Shown: piece by piece, positions 6,586 through 14,298 of the stretch
How the letters are laid out: each line of letters starts with the position of its first letter
How positions within the stretch are numbered: the stretch's first letter is position 1
Source: Rubrobacter sp.
GTDB taxonomy: Bacteria > Actinomycetota > Rubrobacteria > Rubrobacterales > Rubrobacteraceae
Length of the DNA stretch: 25,055 bases
Assembly (NCBI GenBank): GCA_013695335.1
Contig: JACDAR010000069.1
Span: 1-25,055 of the forward strand
Direction of reading: 5' to 3'
Program-made: the position numbers and the translations under genes
Notes under the pieces: generated by a model
Told to the model about the DNA's origin: nothing
What the model saw: the letters and a program-made list of their open reading frames with translations, nothing else
The model's database searches: none

Positions 6586-7845
6586 GTGGCCAGAACCACG
6601 CTTCTAACCAACGTGTTCCTCATTGATTGCACGGGGGCCGACCCGCAAGAGAGGGCCAGCGTGCTCGTCGAAGGAGGCAGGATCAGGGAGGTCAGGACCG
6701 GTGGGTCTCCTCCCCCACGCGGGAATGACACGGAGATCGACTGTTCGGGGATGGCCCTCATCCCGGGCCTCACTGACGCCCACGTTCACATCGGGGCCGT
6801 TGACGTGAACATTCTCGACCAGCACAGGGAGTACCCGTCCAACCTGACGGCCCTGTTCATGGCCAAAATACTCGAAGACACGCTCATGCAGGGCTTTACC
6901 ACCGTCAGGGACGCTGGCGGCGCCGATTGGAGTTTCAAGGAGGCGGTGGAACGCGGGGTCATCGAGGGACCGAGGCTGCTGGTGAGCGACAAGCCGCTCT
7001 CCCAGACCGGCGGACACGGTGACTGGCGACGCAGGAGCGAGACGCAGCCGCCCGAGATCTTCTGCCCCACGGCGGGGATGCGCTCCGTGGTCTGTGACGG
7101 CGCGGACGCTGTGAGGAAAGCGGCGAGGGAACAATTAAGGCTTGGGGCGGACCAGATCAAGGTGATGGCCTCTGGCGGCGCGATGTCCCCGGCTGACGAG
7201 CTCACCGCCACGCAGTACCAGATCGCCGAGATTCGGGCAGCCGTCGAGGTGGCCGAGGCAGCCCGCACCTACGTAATGGCCCACGCCTACAACGACGGCA
7301 GCGTCAGGAACTGCCTTGAGGCTGGCGTGCGTTCCATCGAGCACGGCAACCTCATCGACGAGGAGACGGCCGCCATGATCGCCCGTTCTGGCGCGTATCT
7401 GGTCCCAACGCTCGTCACCTACGAAGCCCTCTCGGATGAGGGAGCGGCGTATGGTGTACCGGAGAACGTCATCCGCAAGATAGACGAGGCAAGGGAGGTG
7501 GGTATCCAGGCTCTGCGCTATGCTTACGGGGCAGGCGCGAAGATCGCCTCTGGCTCCGACCTGCTCGGACCTTTGCAGGATCGCAAGGCGCGTGAACTGG
7601 AGATAAAGACAGAAGTCTTGAGTCCGATGGAGAGCCTCATCTCAGCCACCCGCACCAACGCCAAACTGTTCGGGATGCAAGGTGAGATCGGCACCATCGA
7701 AGAGGGCAAGCTCGCGGACTTGCTAGTGGTTGAAGGGAACCCTCTGGAAGACATCGCCCTGCTCCAGAATAGTGAGAACCTCAAGATCATCATGAAGGGC
7801 GGCAGGATCGTGAAGAACGTCCTGGAGAAAACAAGAACTCTTTAG
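6586..7845 (+). CDS. amidohydrolase family protein (prolidase/imidazolonepropionase-like)
   Basis: The 419-residue metal-dependent hydrolase has the complete amidohydrolase signature. HVH lies in LTDAHVHIG near residue 66, the lysine that is usually carboxylated is in DQIKVMASGG, histidines are in VMAHAYND and RSIEHGN, and the final aspartate is in ASGSDLLG. The flanking beta-sandwich is present at both ends (ADLLVVEGNPLEDI). This subgroup contains Xaa-Pro and other carboxy- or dipeptidases and related lactonases/deaminases, so a cyclic amide, lactone or dipeptide substrate is possible. The start is GTG, with GGGGAGGG about 12 bases upstream. It leads a plus-strand cassette with an FGGY kinase and a GpsA-like dehydrogenase. 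Confidence 0.88.
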   Translation: MARTTLLTNVFLIDCTGADPQERASVLVEGGRIREVRTGGSPPPRGNDTEIDCSGMALIPGLTDAHVHIGAVDVNILDQHREYPSNLTALFMAKILEDTLMQGFTTVRDAGGADWSFKEAVERGVIEGPRLLVSDKPLSQTGGHGDWRRRSETQPPEIFCPTAGMRSVVCDGADAVRKAAREQLRLGADQIKVMASGGAMSPADELTATQYQIAEIRAAVEVAEAARTYVMAHAYNDGSVRNCLEAGVRSIEHGNLIDEETAAMIARSGAYLVPTLVTYEALSDEGAAYGVPENVIRKIDEAREVGIQALRYAYGAGAKIASGSDLLGPLQDRKARELEIKTEVLSPMESLISATRTNAKLFGMQGEIGTIEEGKLADLLVVEGNPLEDIALLQNSENLKIIMKGGRIVKNVLEKTRTL

Positions 7846-7931
7846 TCGCGAACAATGCCTACCGCAAAGGGTGGCCGTTGCTGCGTCTGGCGGGATGCGA
7901 CGATCGCGGGGTTCGGGGAACAGGAGGACAA

Positions 7932-9449
7932 ATGGCACAGGCGGATCTGGTGATCGGGATAGACTGCTCGACGACGGCTACGAAAGCTGTGGTCTGGGAC
8001 TCGAACGGGAGGGAAGTGTCTGAAGGACGGTCGACCTTCGAACTTTCCAGCCCTTGGCCTGACTGGGGTGAACAGAACCCGGAGGACTGGTGGAAATCCA
8101 CTAAGAACGCGCTCTCGCGGGCCGCGCAGGCGGTGGACACACGTCGTATCGGGGCAATCGGAATTACCCATCAGCGCGAGACCTTCGTGTGCCTGGATTC
8201 TGAAGACCAGCCGATCCGTCCAGCTATCCTGTGGCTGGACTCAAGGGCGCGAGAGCAGGTAGATCGTTACGGCTCAGCAGACGTTCACCGCATCACCGGC
8301 AAGCCCCCCAACCCGCTGCCCGGTTTCTACAAGCTGCTCTGGCTCAGAGAGCATGAACCTGGGGTTCTGGATCGCACCACCAGGATAGTAGACGTGCACG
8401 CTTTCCTGGCACACCGCATGACAGGCCACTGGCGGACCTCTTGGGCCTCGGCTGACCCATTGGGGCTCGTGGACATGGAGAGCTTTGATTGGTCGGACGA
8501 ACTCCTCGACATGGTCGGGCTTAGCCGTGATCAAATGTGCGACGTCTACTCGCCAGGAGAGGTGATCGGGGAGCTTACGGAGGCGGCGGCAGACGAGACA
8601 GGGCTCCCCGCGGGACTACCTATAGTCAGCGGGGTCGGCGACGGACAATCCGCAGGGCTCGGGGCGAATATTACGGAGCCGGGCCGGGCATACCTGAACC
8701 TGGGAACTGCAATCGCCTCGGGCACCTACAGCGAAGGCTACTCCTATGGCGACGAGTACAGGGTTCTCTCCGGCGCGATACCGAGGACATACACACTCGA
8801 AACCCTGCTTCCGGCAGGCACCTATACGGTAAGCTGGTTCGTCGAGCACTTCGCGGGGGTCGACGCCGAGGCGCTTGACCTCGGCATCTCGACCGAGCAG
8901 ATACTGGAGACCGCGGCCGCGCAGCTGGATCCAGGTTCAGGCGGGCTCCTCGCCGTACCTTACTGGAACAACGCCCTCATGCCCTACTGGGATCTGAACG
9001 CCCGCGGGGTCGTGCTCGGCCTGACAGGCGCCCACGGCAAGCAACACGTATTCCGCGCCATACTGGAGGGAATTGCCTTCGAACAACGACTTATGACGGA
9101 GGGTGCGGAGAAAGGATTGGAGAAACCGGTCGAACACATCTTCGCGCTTGGGGGCGGGTCGCGGAGTTCGCTCTGGTGCCAGACCATCGCGGACATCATG
9201 CAGCGTCCGGTGTCCGTGGTCCAGGAGGCGGAGAGTACGTGCCTCGGAGCCGGAATGCTCGCCGCCGCCGCGTGTGGGATTCACGAGGGCATCAAGGAGG
9301 CGGCCGAGGCCATGAGCGGAACGCGTGTACGCTTCGATCCTGACGAAGGTAGGGTGGCTACCTACGCCAGGCTCTACGATGTCTACAAGGAGATATATCC
9401 TAGCCTCAGACCGCTCTTCCCGAAGCTGGCGGAGGCACTGGAGGAGTAG
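7932..9449 (+). CDS. FGGY-family carbohydrate kinase
   Basis: The 505-residue protein is a two-domain actin-fold sugar/polyol kinase. The N-terminal phosphate-binding loop is IGIDCSTTATKAVVWD, followed by GITHQRETFV and AILWLDSRA. The C-terminal FGGY part has FALGGGSRSSLWCQTIADIMQRPV with the adenosine-binding GGG, then LGAGMLAAAACG. These enzymes phosphorylate glycerol, xylulose, erythritol and similar substrates with ATP. The HQRET motif recalls glycerol kinases, while the ADPLGLVDM region is more xylulokinase-like, so I leave substrate open. The frame extends back to 7878, but GGAGG at 7923-7927 places the start at ATG 7932. It follows the amidohydrolase by 86 bp. Confidence 0.9.
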   Translation: MAQADLVIGIDCSTTATKAVVWDSNGREVSEGRSTFELSSPWPDWGEQNPEDWWKSTKNALSRAAQAVDTRRIGAIGITHQRETFVCLDSEDQPIRPAILWLDSRAREQVDRYGSADVHRITGKPPNPLPGFYKLLWLREHEPGVLDRTTRIVDVHAFLAHRMTGHWRTSWASADPLGLVDMESFDWSDELLDMVGLSRDQMCDVYSPGEVIGELTEAAADETGLPAGLPIVSGVGDGQSAGLGANITEPGRAYLNLGTAIASGTYSEGYSYGDEYRVLSGAIPRTYTLETLLPAGTYTVSWFVEHFAGVDAEALDLGISTEQILETAAAQLDPGSGGLLAVPYWNNALMPYWDLNARGVVLGLTGAHGKQHVFRAILEGIAFEQRLMTEGAEKGLEKPVEHIFALGGGSRSSLWCQTIADIMQRPVSVVQEAESTCLGAGMLAAAACGIHEGIKEAAEAMSGTRVRFDPDEGRVATYARLYDVYKEIYPSLRPLFPKLAEALEE

Positions 9450-9594
9450 GTGGCCCACAGAAGGTCAAGCCTGGGGGTTCGTCACGCAACCACACAGACG
9501 ACGCGACCTCCGGCCAGGGTGGAGCATATCGGATCATGCGGTTTGGGATTGGATACGAAGACGCTACGCGGTGTCGGCGAGACAGGGGGTTGAT

Positions 9595-10581
9595 GTGCGA
9601 ATAGCAGTACTCGGGGCGGGCCAGATGGGCGCCGCATTTGGCCAGCCTGCCCTCGAACGCGGCCACGACCTCGTCTACTGGGGTCCCGACTGGCTCGATG
9701 GTCCGGCCCTCGCAGCGCTCGCAGAGGGCGGGCCGCATCCGGATCTTGGCGCGGCGCTACAGAAACCGGTCGAGACCGCAGATGAGATCGGGGACGCCGT
9801 CAGGGACGCTGACCTCGTCGCGCTGGCCGTCACATCCGAAGGGATTGGCTGGGTCTCCGAAGAGGCAGCCAGGCATGCACCGGAAGGCGTCCCGATTCTC
9901 GTCTTTACCAAGGGCCTTTCAGGAGAAGATGAAAATATCGTCCCGTCGGTTATCCTTGCAAGTAAACACCTGGGACCGAAGCGCCCCGTCGTCGCCGTAG
10001 GAGGCCCCGTCAAGGCGAACGACCTGATCGAGCCTTCGCCCACCCAGACCGTGTTCGGGTGTGAGGACATCGAGGTGGCCAGTGAGTTGGCAGACGCGCT
10101 CTCCACCACCTACTACTTGCCGAGTGCGACGGATGACCTTCTCGGGCTCGGGCTCTGCTCCGCCCTGAAGAACTGCTACGCCATTGCTTTCGGATACCTC
10201 ACCGGTCACGACGCAAAACCCAACCTGCGCGCCCTGGCGTTTGGAACCGCGCTTGGCGAACTGGCGGCCACGGTCTCCGCAGCGGGCGGGCGCCCTGAGA
10301 CAGCCGCTGGCCCCGCTGGAGCTGGAGACCTCTACGTCACCTGTCTCTCTGGCCGCAATGGCGACTTCGGTCGTCTGTTAAACGAGGTTAGCAGGCCGGA
10401 CGAAGCGCTCGAGAAGATGAAGAACGTCACAGTCGAGGGTCTCGATACACTCCCATACGCCCTGAAGCTGGCGCACGCCTGTGGCCTGGGTGAGGCGGAA
10501 CTCCCCCTTCTGTACGAACTGGATGCTGTTCTGCGTGGCGAGCGGGGTACCGGCGACCCGGATCTCATCTGGCTTTTATAG
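9595..10581 (+). CDS. divergent NAD-dependent glycerol-3-phosphate dehydrogenase-like protein (GpsA family)
   Basis: The 328-residue protein has an N-terminal Rossmann motif VLGAGQMGAAFG and a GpsA-type helical C-domain. The catalytic lysine is in SALKNCYAIAFG, and GAGDLYVTCLSGRNGDFG corresponds to the GpsA GxGDL.xTC.S..RN segment. Two things differ from house-keeping GpsA: the substrate loop GGPVKANDL replaces the usual GPSFAxE, and the segment after strand 2 (YWGPDWLDG) is not the normal WxR pattern. A different polyol or sugar-phosphate substrate is therefore plausible. The frame runs back to 9325, but those residues show no homology; GTG 9595 with AGGGGG before it fits the fold. It lies downstream of the FGGY kinase. 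Confidence 0.82.
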   Translation: MRIAVLGAGQMGAAFGQPALERGHDLVYWGPDWLDGPALAALAEGGPHPDLGAALQKPVETADEIGDAVRDADLVALAVTSEGIGWVSEEAARHAPEGVPILVFTKGLSGEDENIVPSVILASKHLGPKRPVVAVGGPVKANDLIEPSPTQTVFGCEDIEVASELADALSTTYYLPSATDDLLGLGLCSALKNCYAIAFGYLTGHDAKPNLRALAFGTALGELAATVSAAGGRPETAAGPAGAGDLYVTCLSGRNGDFGRLLNEVSRPDEALEKMKNVTVEGLDTLPYALKLAHACGLGEAELPLLYELDAVLRGERGTGDPDLIWLL

Positions 10582-10647
10582 TAGTCAAGTAAAGTCGCTC
10601 TCCGTGGCGCTGAACGGCATCCGGGTGGCCCGCGCTGGGGAGATCGC

Positions 10648-10806
10648 ATGGATGAGCGCGGAGGAGAAGCGGCAGAGTACCTGAACGCCTCTGTGTCCCG
10701 TTTTTACGAGGCTGCCGCCCGTGGGGACTTTGGCCGGTACAAGGATATCGGCAAGGATGTGTACCACCGGGACGAACTGGACGAGTGGCGGCGAAGGCGA
10801 GCGTGA
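10648..10806 (+). CDS. small excisionase-like helix-turn-helix protein
   Basis: This short ORF of 52 residues starts at ATG with GGGGAG six bases upstream. Its sequence, GEAAEYLNASVSRFYEAAARGDF then KDVYHRDELDEWRRRR, has the layout of MerR-like/excisionase HTH_17 domains. The usual EAA.YL.VS....Y.....G is followed by a short wing and the R.DLDEW end. The turn residues differ somewhat from consensus. Such domains act as recombination directionality factors, antitoxins or small regulators. It lies 120 bp beyond the 3' end of tRNA-Ile, a common position for integrated elements, but no integrase gene is in the window. Confidence 0.5.
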   Translation: MDERGGEAAEYLNASVSRFYEAAARGDFGRYKDIGKDVYHRDELDEWRRRRA

Positions 10807-10816
10807 TGCACATTTT

Positions 10817-10831
10817 GCAGTCATTGACTGC
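10817..10831. repeat. 15-bp inverted repeat after the excisionase-like ORF
   Basis: GCAGTCA and TGACTGC form a perfect 7-bp inverted repeat around one T, starting 11 bp after the stop of the small HTH ORF. No T-run follows on either strand, so it is not a typical terminator. A protein-binding site is possible. Confidence 0.4.
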
Positions 10832-10926
10832 TGGGAGTATAGATAACTGGGGAAAAGTGGGGAGATTCTCGCAGAGTGGGAAATCGAAGGGAATGAGAAA
10901 ACCGCTTAGATAAAGGGAATTGAGGG

Positions 10927-11000
<74 letters not shown>

Positions 11001-11020
11001 ACGAGGAGAATTGCCGGGAT

Positions 11021-11049
11021 AATTTACAACACCCCACCCTTCCTGACAA
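11021..11049 (-). promoter_or_regulatory. promoter of tRNA-Ile
   Basis: On the minus strand TTGTCA (11044-11049) and TAAATT (11021-11026) are separated by exactly 17 bp. Transcription would begin about 14 bases before the tRNA 5' end. Its -35 lies only 5 bp from the -35 of the divergent promoter for the gene at 11142. Confidence 0.65.
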
Positions 11050-11054
11050 CCTGA

Positions 11055-11083
11055 TTGAAGAGCGGGGGGTCGGGAAGTACAAT
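11055..11083 (+). promoter_or_regulatory. promoter of the bifunctional nuclease-family gene
   Basis: TTGAAG (11055-11060), a 17-bp spacer and TACAAT (11078-11083) match the sigma70 pattern well. The expected start near 11090 leaves about 50 bases of leader before GTG 11142. Confidence 0.6.
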
Positions 11084-11141
11084 CGGCCTCGTGTCAGACA
11101 TACTCTCCACATCCCCGCGGTACGAGAGGAGCGCATAGTCA

Positions 11142-11642
11142 GTGAGTGCCGACGGTTTCACCCGGATGTCGATATACGGGATCAACCTGGACCTCTTTTC
11201 TTCTAGCCCAATCGTTATCCTCAAGGTCGAAGACGATAACAGATACCTGCCGATCTGGATCGGCCAGGGCGAGGCCCGCTCTATCTTGATGCGGCTCCAG
11301 AACCAGCAATTCTCCCGTCCGCTTACCCACGACCTTGCAGTGAACCTGGTGAACGAGCTGGGCGGCAACATGAATCGCGTCACCGTGACCCGCCTCCAGG
11401 ACTCCACCTTCTTCGCCACCATCAGCGTCCAGATAGACGGGCGTACAGTGGAGATCGACTCCCGCCCATCCGACGCCATCGCCCTCGCAGTCCGTGCCGG
11501 GGCTGAAATCTTCGCCGCGGACGAGGTGATCGAAGAGGCAGCAGTCGTATTTGACGAGGCCATAGAGGACACCCCCGAGGAAGAGGTCGTGGACAAGTTC
11601 AAGGACTGGATGAACCAGGTCTCCCCCGACGATTTCAAGTAG
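11142..11642 (+). CDS. bifunctional nuclease family protein (DUF151)
   Basis: The 166-residue protein has the DUF151/BFN domain across residues 8-135. SSSPIVILKVEDDNRYLPIWIGQGEA is followed by the VTRLQDSTFFATISV strand pair and SRPSDAIALAVRAGAEIFA, a family hallmark. Plant members of the family have been reported to have RNase and DNase activity; in bacteria the role is largely unknown. The acidic C-terminal extension EEAAVVFDEAIEDTPEEE is typical of actinobacterial forms. The start is GTG with GAGAGGAG about 10 bases upstream; a second option is ATG 11166. It is transcribed divergently from tRNA-Ile and is followed directly by a hairpin. Confidence 0.88.
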   Translation: MSADGFTRMSIYGINLDLFSSSPIVILKVEDDNRYLPIWIGQGEARSILMRLQNQQFSRPLTHDLAVNLVNELGGNMNRVTVTRLQDSTFFATISVQIDGRTVEIDSRPSDAIALAVRAGAEIFAADEVIEEAAVVFDEAIEDTPEEEVVDKFKDWMNQVSPDDFK

Positions 11643-11672
11643 AAGAAGAGCCTTCTTCCTCCTTTTCTTCAG
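11642..11672 (+). terminator. possible intrinsic terminator after the DUF151 gene
   Basis: GAAGAAG (11642-11648), a three-base loop and CTTCTTC (11652-11658) form a 7-bp stem beginning at the last base of the stop codon. A pyrimidine-rich CTCCTTTTCTT stretch follows. The stem is AT-rich and the T-run interrupted, so strength is doubtful. Confidence 0.4.
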
Positions 11673-11694
11673 TTGAGTACGAAAGCTCTGCTGC

Positions 11695-11943
11695 CTATTC
11701 CTGAGTCTGCTGCTCCTCGCGCTTCAGCCTCTCCGCGAGCCGTCCGATCCTGATGGTCACCAGGACAACGATCACGGTGACGACGACTGCATAGAAAAAC
11801 TTCGCTACCAGACCGCCTGCTTCACCGAATACAGCGATGAAGAGCGCCTGTATTGCCGCGTTCCACGCAAGCGCCGCGACGAGCCCGAACGCAGCCGTCA
11901 TAAGCTCGATGATTTTGTCCAAGACCTCGCTACTCAACCTCAC
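11695..11943 (-). CDS. DUF5654-like small membrane protein
   Basis: The 82-residue (or 80-residue) protein has two predicted membrane helices, LMTAAFGLVAALAWNAAIQALFIAVF and FFYAVVVTVIVVLVTI, then a charged tail RIGRLAERLKREEQQ. This fits the DUF5654 family of unknown function, whose AFGLVAALAWN core I recognise. The frame opens with GTG at 11943, but GGGAGG lies directly against that codon. TTG at 11937 has better spacing and is the likelier start. A decayed copy of its 5' part lies at 13939-14031. Confidence 0.7.
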   Translation of the reverse strand: MRLSSEVLDKIIELMTAAFGLVAALAWNAAIQALFIAVFGEAGGLVAKFFYAVVVTVIVVLVTIRIGRLAERLKREEQQTQE

Positions 11944-12080
11944 CCTCCCTCAAAAGCCAACGTACCGGTTTCAACCTGCGCAAAGCATCTCAGAGAAGAT
12001 CCGGCGTGCGCAAGTCCGGGCGAATGAGCCTGAACGCCACAACAGCATAACCGGCTAATCCTTCGTAAACACTACGCCAA

Positions 12081-12089
12081 TGCTACACT
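12081..12089 (+). promoter_or_regulatory. possible extended -10 promoter of the hydrolase at 12133
   Basis: TGCTACACT has the extended TG-n motif before TACACT, 44 bp upstream of the coding start. The -35 region is poor, as often with extended -10 promoters. Confidence 0.3.
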
Positions 12090-12132
12090 CGGCATCCTTG
12101 TCCTACGCAGACGCCGGTGCATCGGTCAGGAG

Positions 12133-12858
12133 GTGGTCGGGATAAAGGTGATCTTTGTGCACGGCGCACTTGTTTTCGACGGGGCGTGGTGGTGGCACCG
12201 AATGGTCGAAGCGCTCGCCGCCCACGGCCTGAACAGCCGGGCCGTGGAACTGCCGAGCTGCGTTGCGCCGCCGGTCGGGGACGTAGAAACGCTGGGAGAC
12301 ATGTACGATGATGCCGACGCGGTCAGGGCCGCGATTGAGGAGGAAAACGAGCCCGTGATGCTGGTGGGCCACTCCTACGGCGGCATGGTCATAACCGACG
12401 CTGCGGCAGGCCATGAGAAAGTCGAGCACCTCGTATATCTGGACTCGGTGATGCCAGGGCGCGGCGAGACGCTCTCCAGCTTCGGCGGATCCAGGGAACC
12501 GGGACCGTGGATGGACCCGCGCCCGGAAGACGGCACGATGGGCCTCAAGGCCGAGTTCGCTCCTGAGGCATTCATGCAAGACTGCGACGAAGAGGCAGTT
12601 GCCGGGGCCCTGAAGCGCCTCACCCGCCAGCCACTGGCGGTTTTCGGGCAGGCCCCGCGCGCGGTCGCGTGGCACGAACTGCCCTCGACCTACATCGTGT
12701 GCGCCGAGGATCGGGCGACCCCGCCCGAGGTACAACGAGGGCACGCGAGAAGGGCTGGGAAGGTGGTGGAGCTTCCGAGCGGTCACCATCCGATGCTCTC
12801 GCGGCCCGAGTTGTTGGCCAAGGTTCTGGCAGAAGCGGCGGCCACGAAGGACGCCTGA
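12133..12858 (+). CDS. alpha/beta hydrolase (esterase, HNL/salicylate-esterase-like)
   Basis: The 241-residue alpha/beta hydrolase has the oxyanion HGA motif at residues 10-12 and nucleophile Ser81 in VGHSYGG. The acid is likely in CAEDRATPP and the catalytic His in SGHHPMLSRP. The HxPM..RP end is typical of the plant-like hydroxynitrile lyase/methyl esterase group, which also includes many uncharacterised bacterial esterases. The cap between PGRGETLSSF and the acid is short. The start is uncertain: GTG 12133 directly abuts AGGAGG, and GTG 12148 is the alternative. The gene is convergent with the hydrolase at 12999-13850. Confidence 0.85.
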   Translation: MVGIKVIFVHGALVFDGAWWWHRMVEALAAHGLNSRAVELPSCVAPPVGDVETLGDMYDDADAVRAAIEEENEPVMLVGHSYGGMVITDAAAGHEKVEHLVYLDSVMPGRGETLSSFGGSREPGPWMDPRPEDGTMGLKAEFAPEAFMQDCDEEAVAGALKRLTRQPLAVFGQAPRAVAWHELPSTYIVCAEDRATPPEVQRGHARRAGKVVELPSGHHPMLSRPELLAKVLAEAAATKDA

Positions 12859-12998
12859 CATTCCACTCTACAGTTACCCGTAACTATCCGCGGACCAGAA
12901 GCTCCGTCTTGCAGGGTTCTGCGTGCGACAACGATCCCGAAGTAAAGGTACAGGGATGGCGACCTCTGGCCGTGCCCGGCAGGGCGGCCTGGTGTGAT

Positions 12999-13850
12999 TC
13001 AGCCCTGGTTGGCGTGCTCCCGGAGCCAGCCCAGGGCCGCCGCGCCGGAGCTGAGGACCGAGATATGTCCGTCGTCCTGGCACAGTCGCAGTTCCGCTGA
13101 GGGGCATCGGCGCGCGAGCCATTCACTGTGCGAGCTGGGGGCGATCCGATCTTGTTCGCCATGCAGGAAGAGTACCGGCGCGGCGACCTGCGCGGGGTCG
13201 AATCTCCACGGGGCGACGTAGGCAAGGTCGTCGTCTATCAGACCGCCCGGGCCGTTCTCCATCGCCGGACTGACCACGCTGATGAACCAGGACCACTCAC
13301 CTTCGAGCGCGGCATGATCCGCCGGGGTGAACATCTGCGGGTCGTACTCAGCCTCCGATTCGTACCTTTCCTTTGCTGCGCGTCCATTGGCGGCGGCACG
13401 GAGCGATGCCTTGCCGGAGTCACACATGCCCGCGAACCAGTCGAGCCCGTCGGCGTCGAACGGGGCCATCCCGGCCACGCTGACCACGCCTGAGAGGCGC
13501 TCAGGTAACAGCGCGGCGCATGCCAGGGCGTGCGGACCTCCACCGGAATGGCCCATGACCGCGAACTGATCGATGCCCAGCGCATCGGCGATGCTGGAGA
13601 CATCGGCGGCGGCAGATGCCACGTCCCGGCCTGGGTTGGGACTTGATCCACCGTATCCTGGCCGATCATACGACACCCAGCGGATGCCGAGCCGGTCTGA
13701 GGCCGGGAAAAGAGGCTCGGGAGGCGTGCCGATATTCGGAGTTCCGTGGTGCCAGAAAACGGCTAGCCGGCCGCCCGCGTCGCCCGGACCCGTGTCGTAC
13801 ACGTGTAGTGTGCGGCCGTCGCCCAGTTCCAGATCATTCTCTGTTGCCAC
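12999..13850 (-). CDS. alpha/beta hydrolase
   Basis: This 283-residue alpha/beta hydrolase has HHGTP at residues 34-38 (oxyanion), the YDRPGYGGSS segment of the epoxide hydrolase/lactonase-like group, and nucleophile Ser102 in VMGHSGGGPHA. The acid is in HGEQDRIAP and the His in QDDGHISVL. GHSGGGPHALAC is common in a group of hydrolases of unknown substrate in actinobacteria. ATG at 13850 is used; the protein begins with a short beta strand ELGDGRTLHVYDTG as expected for a complete N-terminus. Sequence similarity to the neighbour at 12133 is low, so this is not a recent duplication. Confidence 0.85.
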   Translation of the reverse strand: MATENDLELGDGRTLHVYDTGPGDAGGRLAVFWHHGTPNIGTPPEPLFPASDRLGIRWVSYDRPGYGGSSPNPGRDVASAAADVSSIADALGIDQFAVMGHSGGGPHALACAALLPERLSGVVSVAGMAPFDADGLDWFAGMCDSGKASLRAAANGRAAKERYESEAEYDPQMFTPADHAALEGEWSWFISVVSPAMENGPGGLIDDDLAYVAPWRFDPAQVAAPVLFLHGEQDRIAPSSHSEWLARRCPSAELRLCQDDGHISVLSSGAAALGWLREHANQG

Positions 13851-13938
13851 CCACCTAATCTAAAGGCCGTGACCTGACCGTACAACCCGCAAAAAGCTGA
13901 TGAAGGCAATATTGGATCCAGCAACAGTTGAGATTCTC

Positions 13939-14031
13939 TCAAGCTCTCTTGCCACGTTGGCAGGCCGGGGCCGCGACGGGCCTGAAGGCGGCCGTCATAA
14001 GCCGGATGGTCTTGTCCAGCACCTCACTGGT
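13939..14031 (-). pseudogene. decayed copy of the 5' part of the DUF5654-like gene
   Basis: The minus strand translates to TSEVLDKTIRLMTAAF followed by RPVAAPACQRG, then a stop at 13939-13941. The intact gene at 11695-11943 reads SSEVLDKIIELMTAAF followed by GLVAALAWNAA. The DNA also matches closely, with GTCATAAG and TTGTCCA shared on the plus strand. The start codon and the second membrane helix are absent, and the hydrophobic core is disrupted. It overlaps the end of the 90-aa gene at 14024-14296. Seen directly by comparing the two stretches; duplication followed by decay is inferred. Confidence 0.7.
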
Positions 14032-14296
14032 CGACCATATCCCCTTCCAGTTGCCCGTCTCCGACGATACCTCCCGAACGGTACTCCGGGTGTTCCCGCA
14101 GGAAGTCTTCGACTGAGTCCGTGCCCCAGCCCACTATGACCTGCATCGTCGCTTCAGCGAAGCGGGTCCGGATCTGGCCTTCACGACGGACGCTGCGGCG
14201 GGCGTACTCCCAAGGCGTCTCCCCGGCGCGCCGCTCCATCCGCTCCGTATACACGAAGCGGCCGGTACCCCGGTCACGCACCATCAGCAAGTCCAC
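14024..14296 (-). CDS. 90-residue protein of unknown function
   Basis: The start is GTG at 14296 with GAGGGG six bases upstream, placed over the stop of the preceding gene. A longer frame back to 14362 overlaps that gene and is unlikely. The protein is soluble and basic in its first half (VRDRGTGRFVYTERMERR, then WEYARRSVRREGQIRTRFAEATMQ), and its second half has VGWGTDSVEDFLREHPEY. I see no signal peptide, membrane helix or metal motif, and do not recognise a family. It is the last gene of the acyl-CoA carboxylase operon, and its end runs into the DUF5654-like remnant, so the C-terminal GDGQLEGDMVDQ may be shortened or altered. Confidence 0.6.
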   Translation of the reverse strand: MDLLMVRDRGTGRFVYTERMERRAGETPWEYARRSVRREGQIRTRFAEATMQVIVGWGTDSVEDFLREHPEYRSGGIVGDGQLEGDMVDQ

Positions 14297-14298
14297 GG

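Noticed and set aside
9325..9594. N-terminal extension of the GpsA-like protein
   Set aside because: It overlaps the end of the FGGY kinase, shows no homology, and the Rossmann fold begins exactly at GTG 9595, which has a ribosome site.
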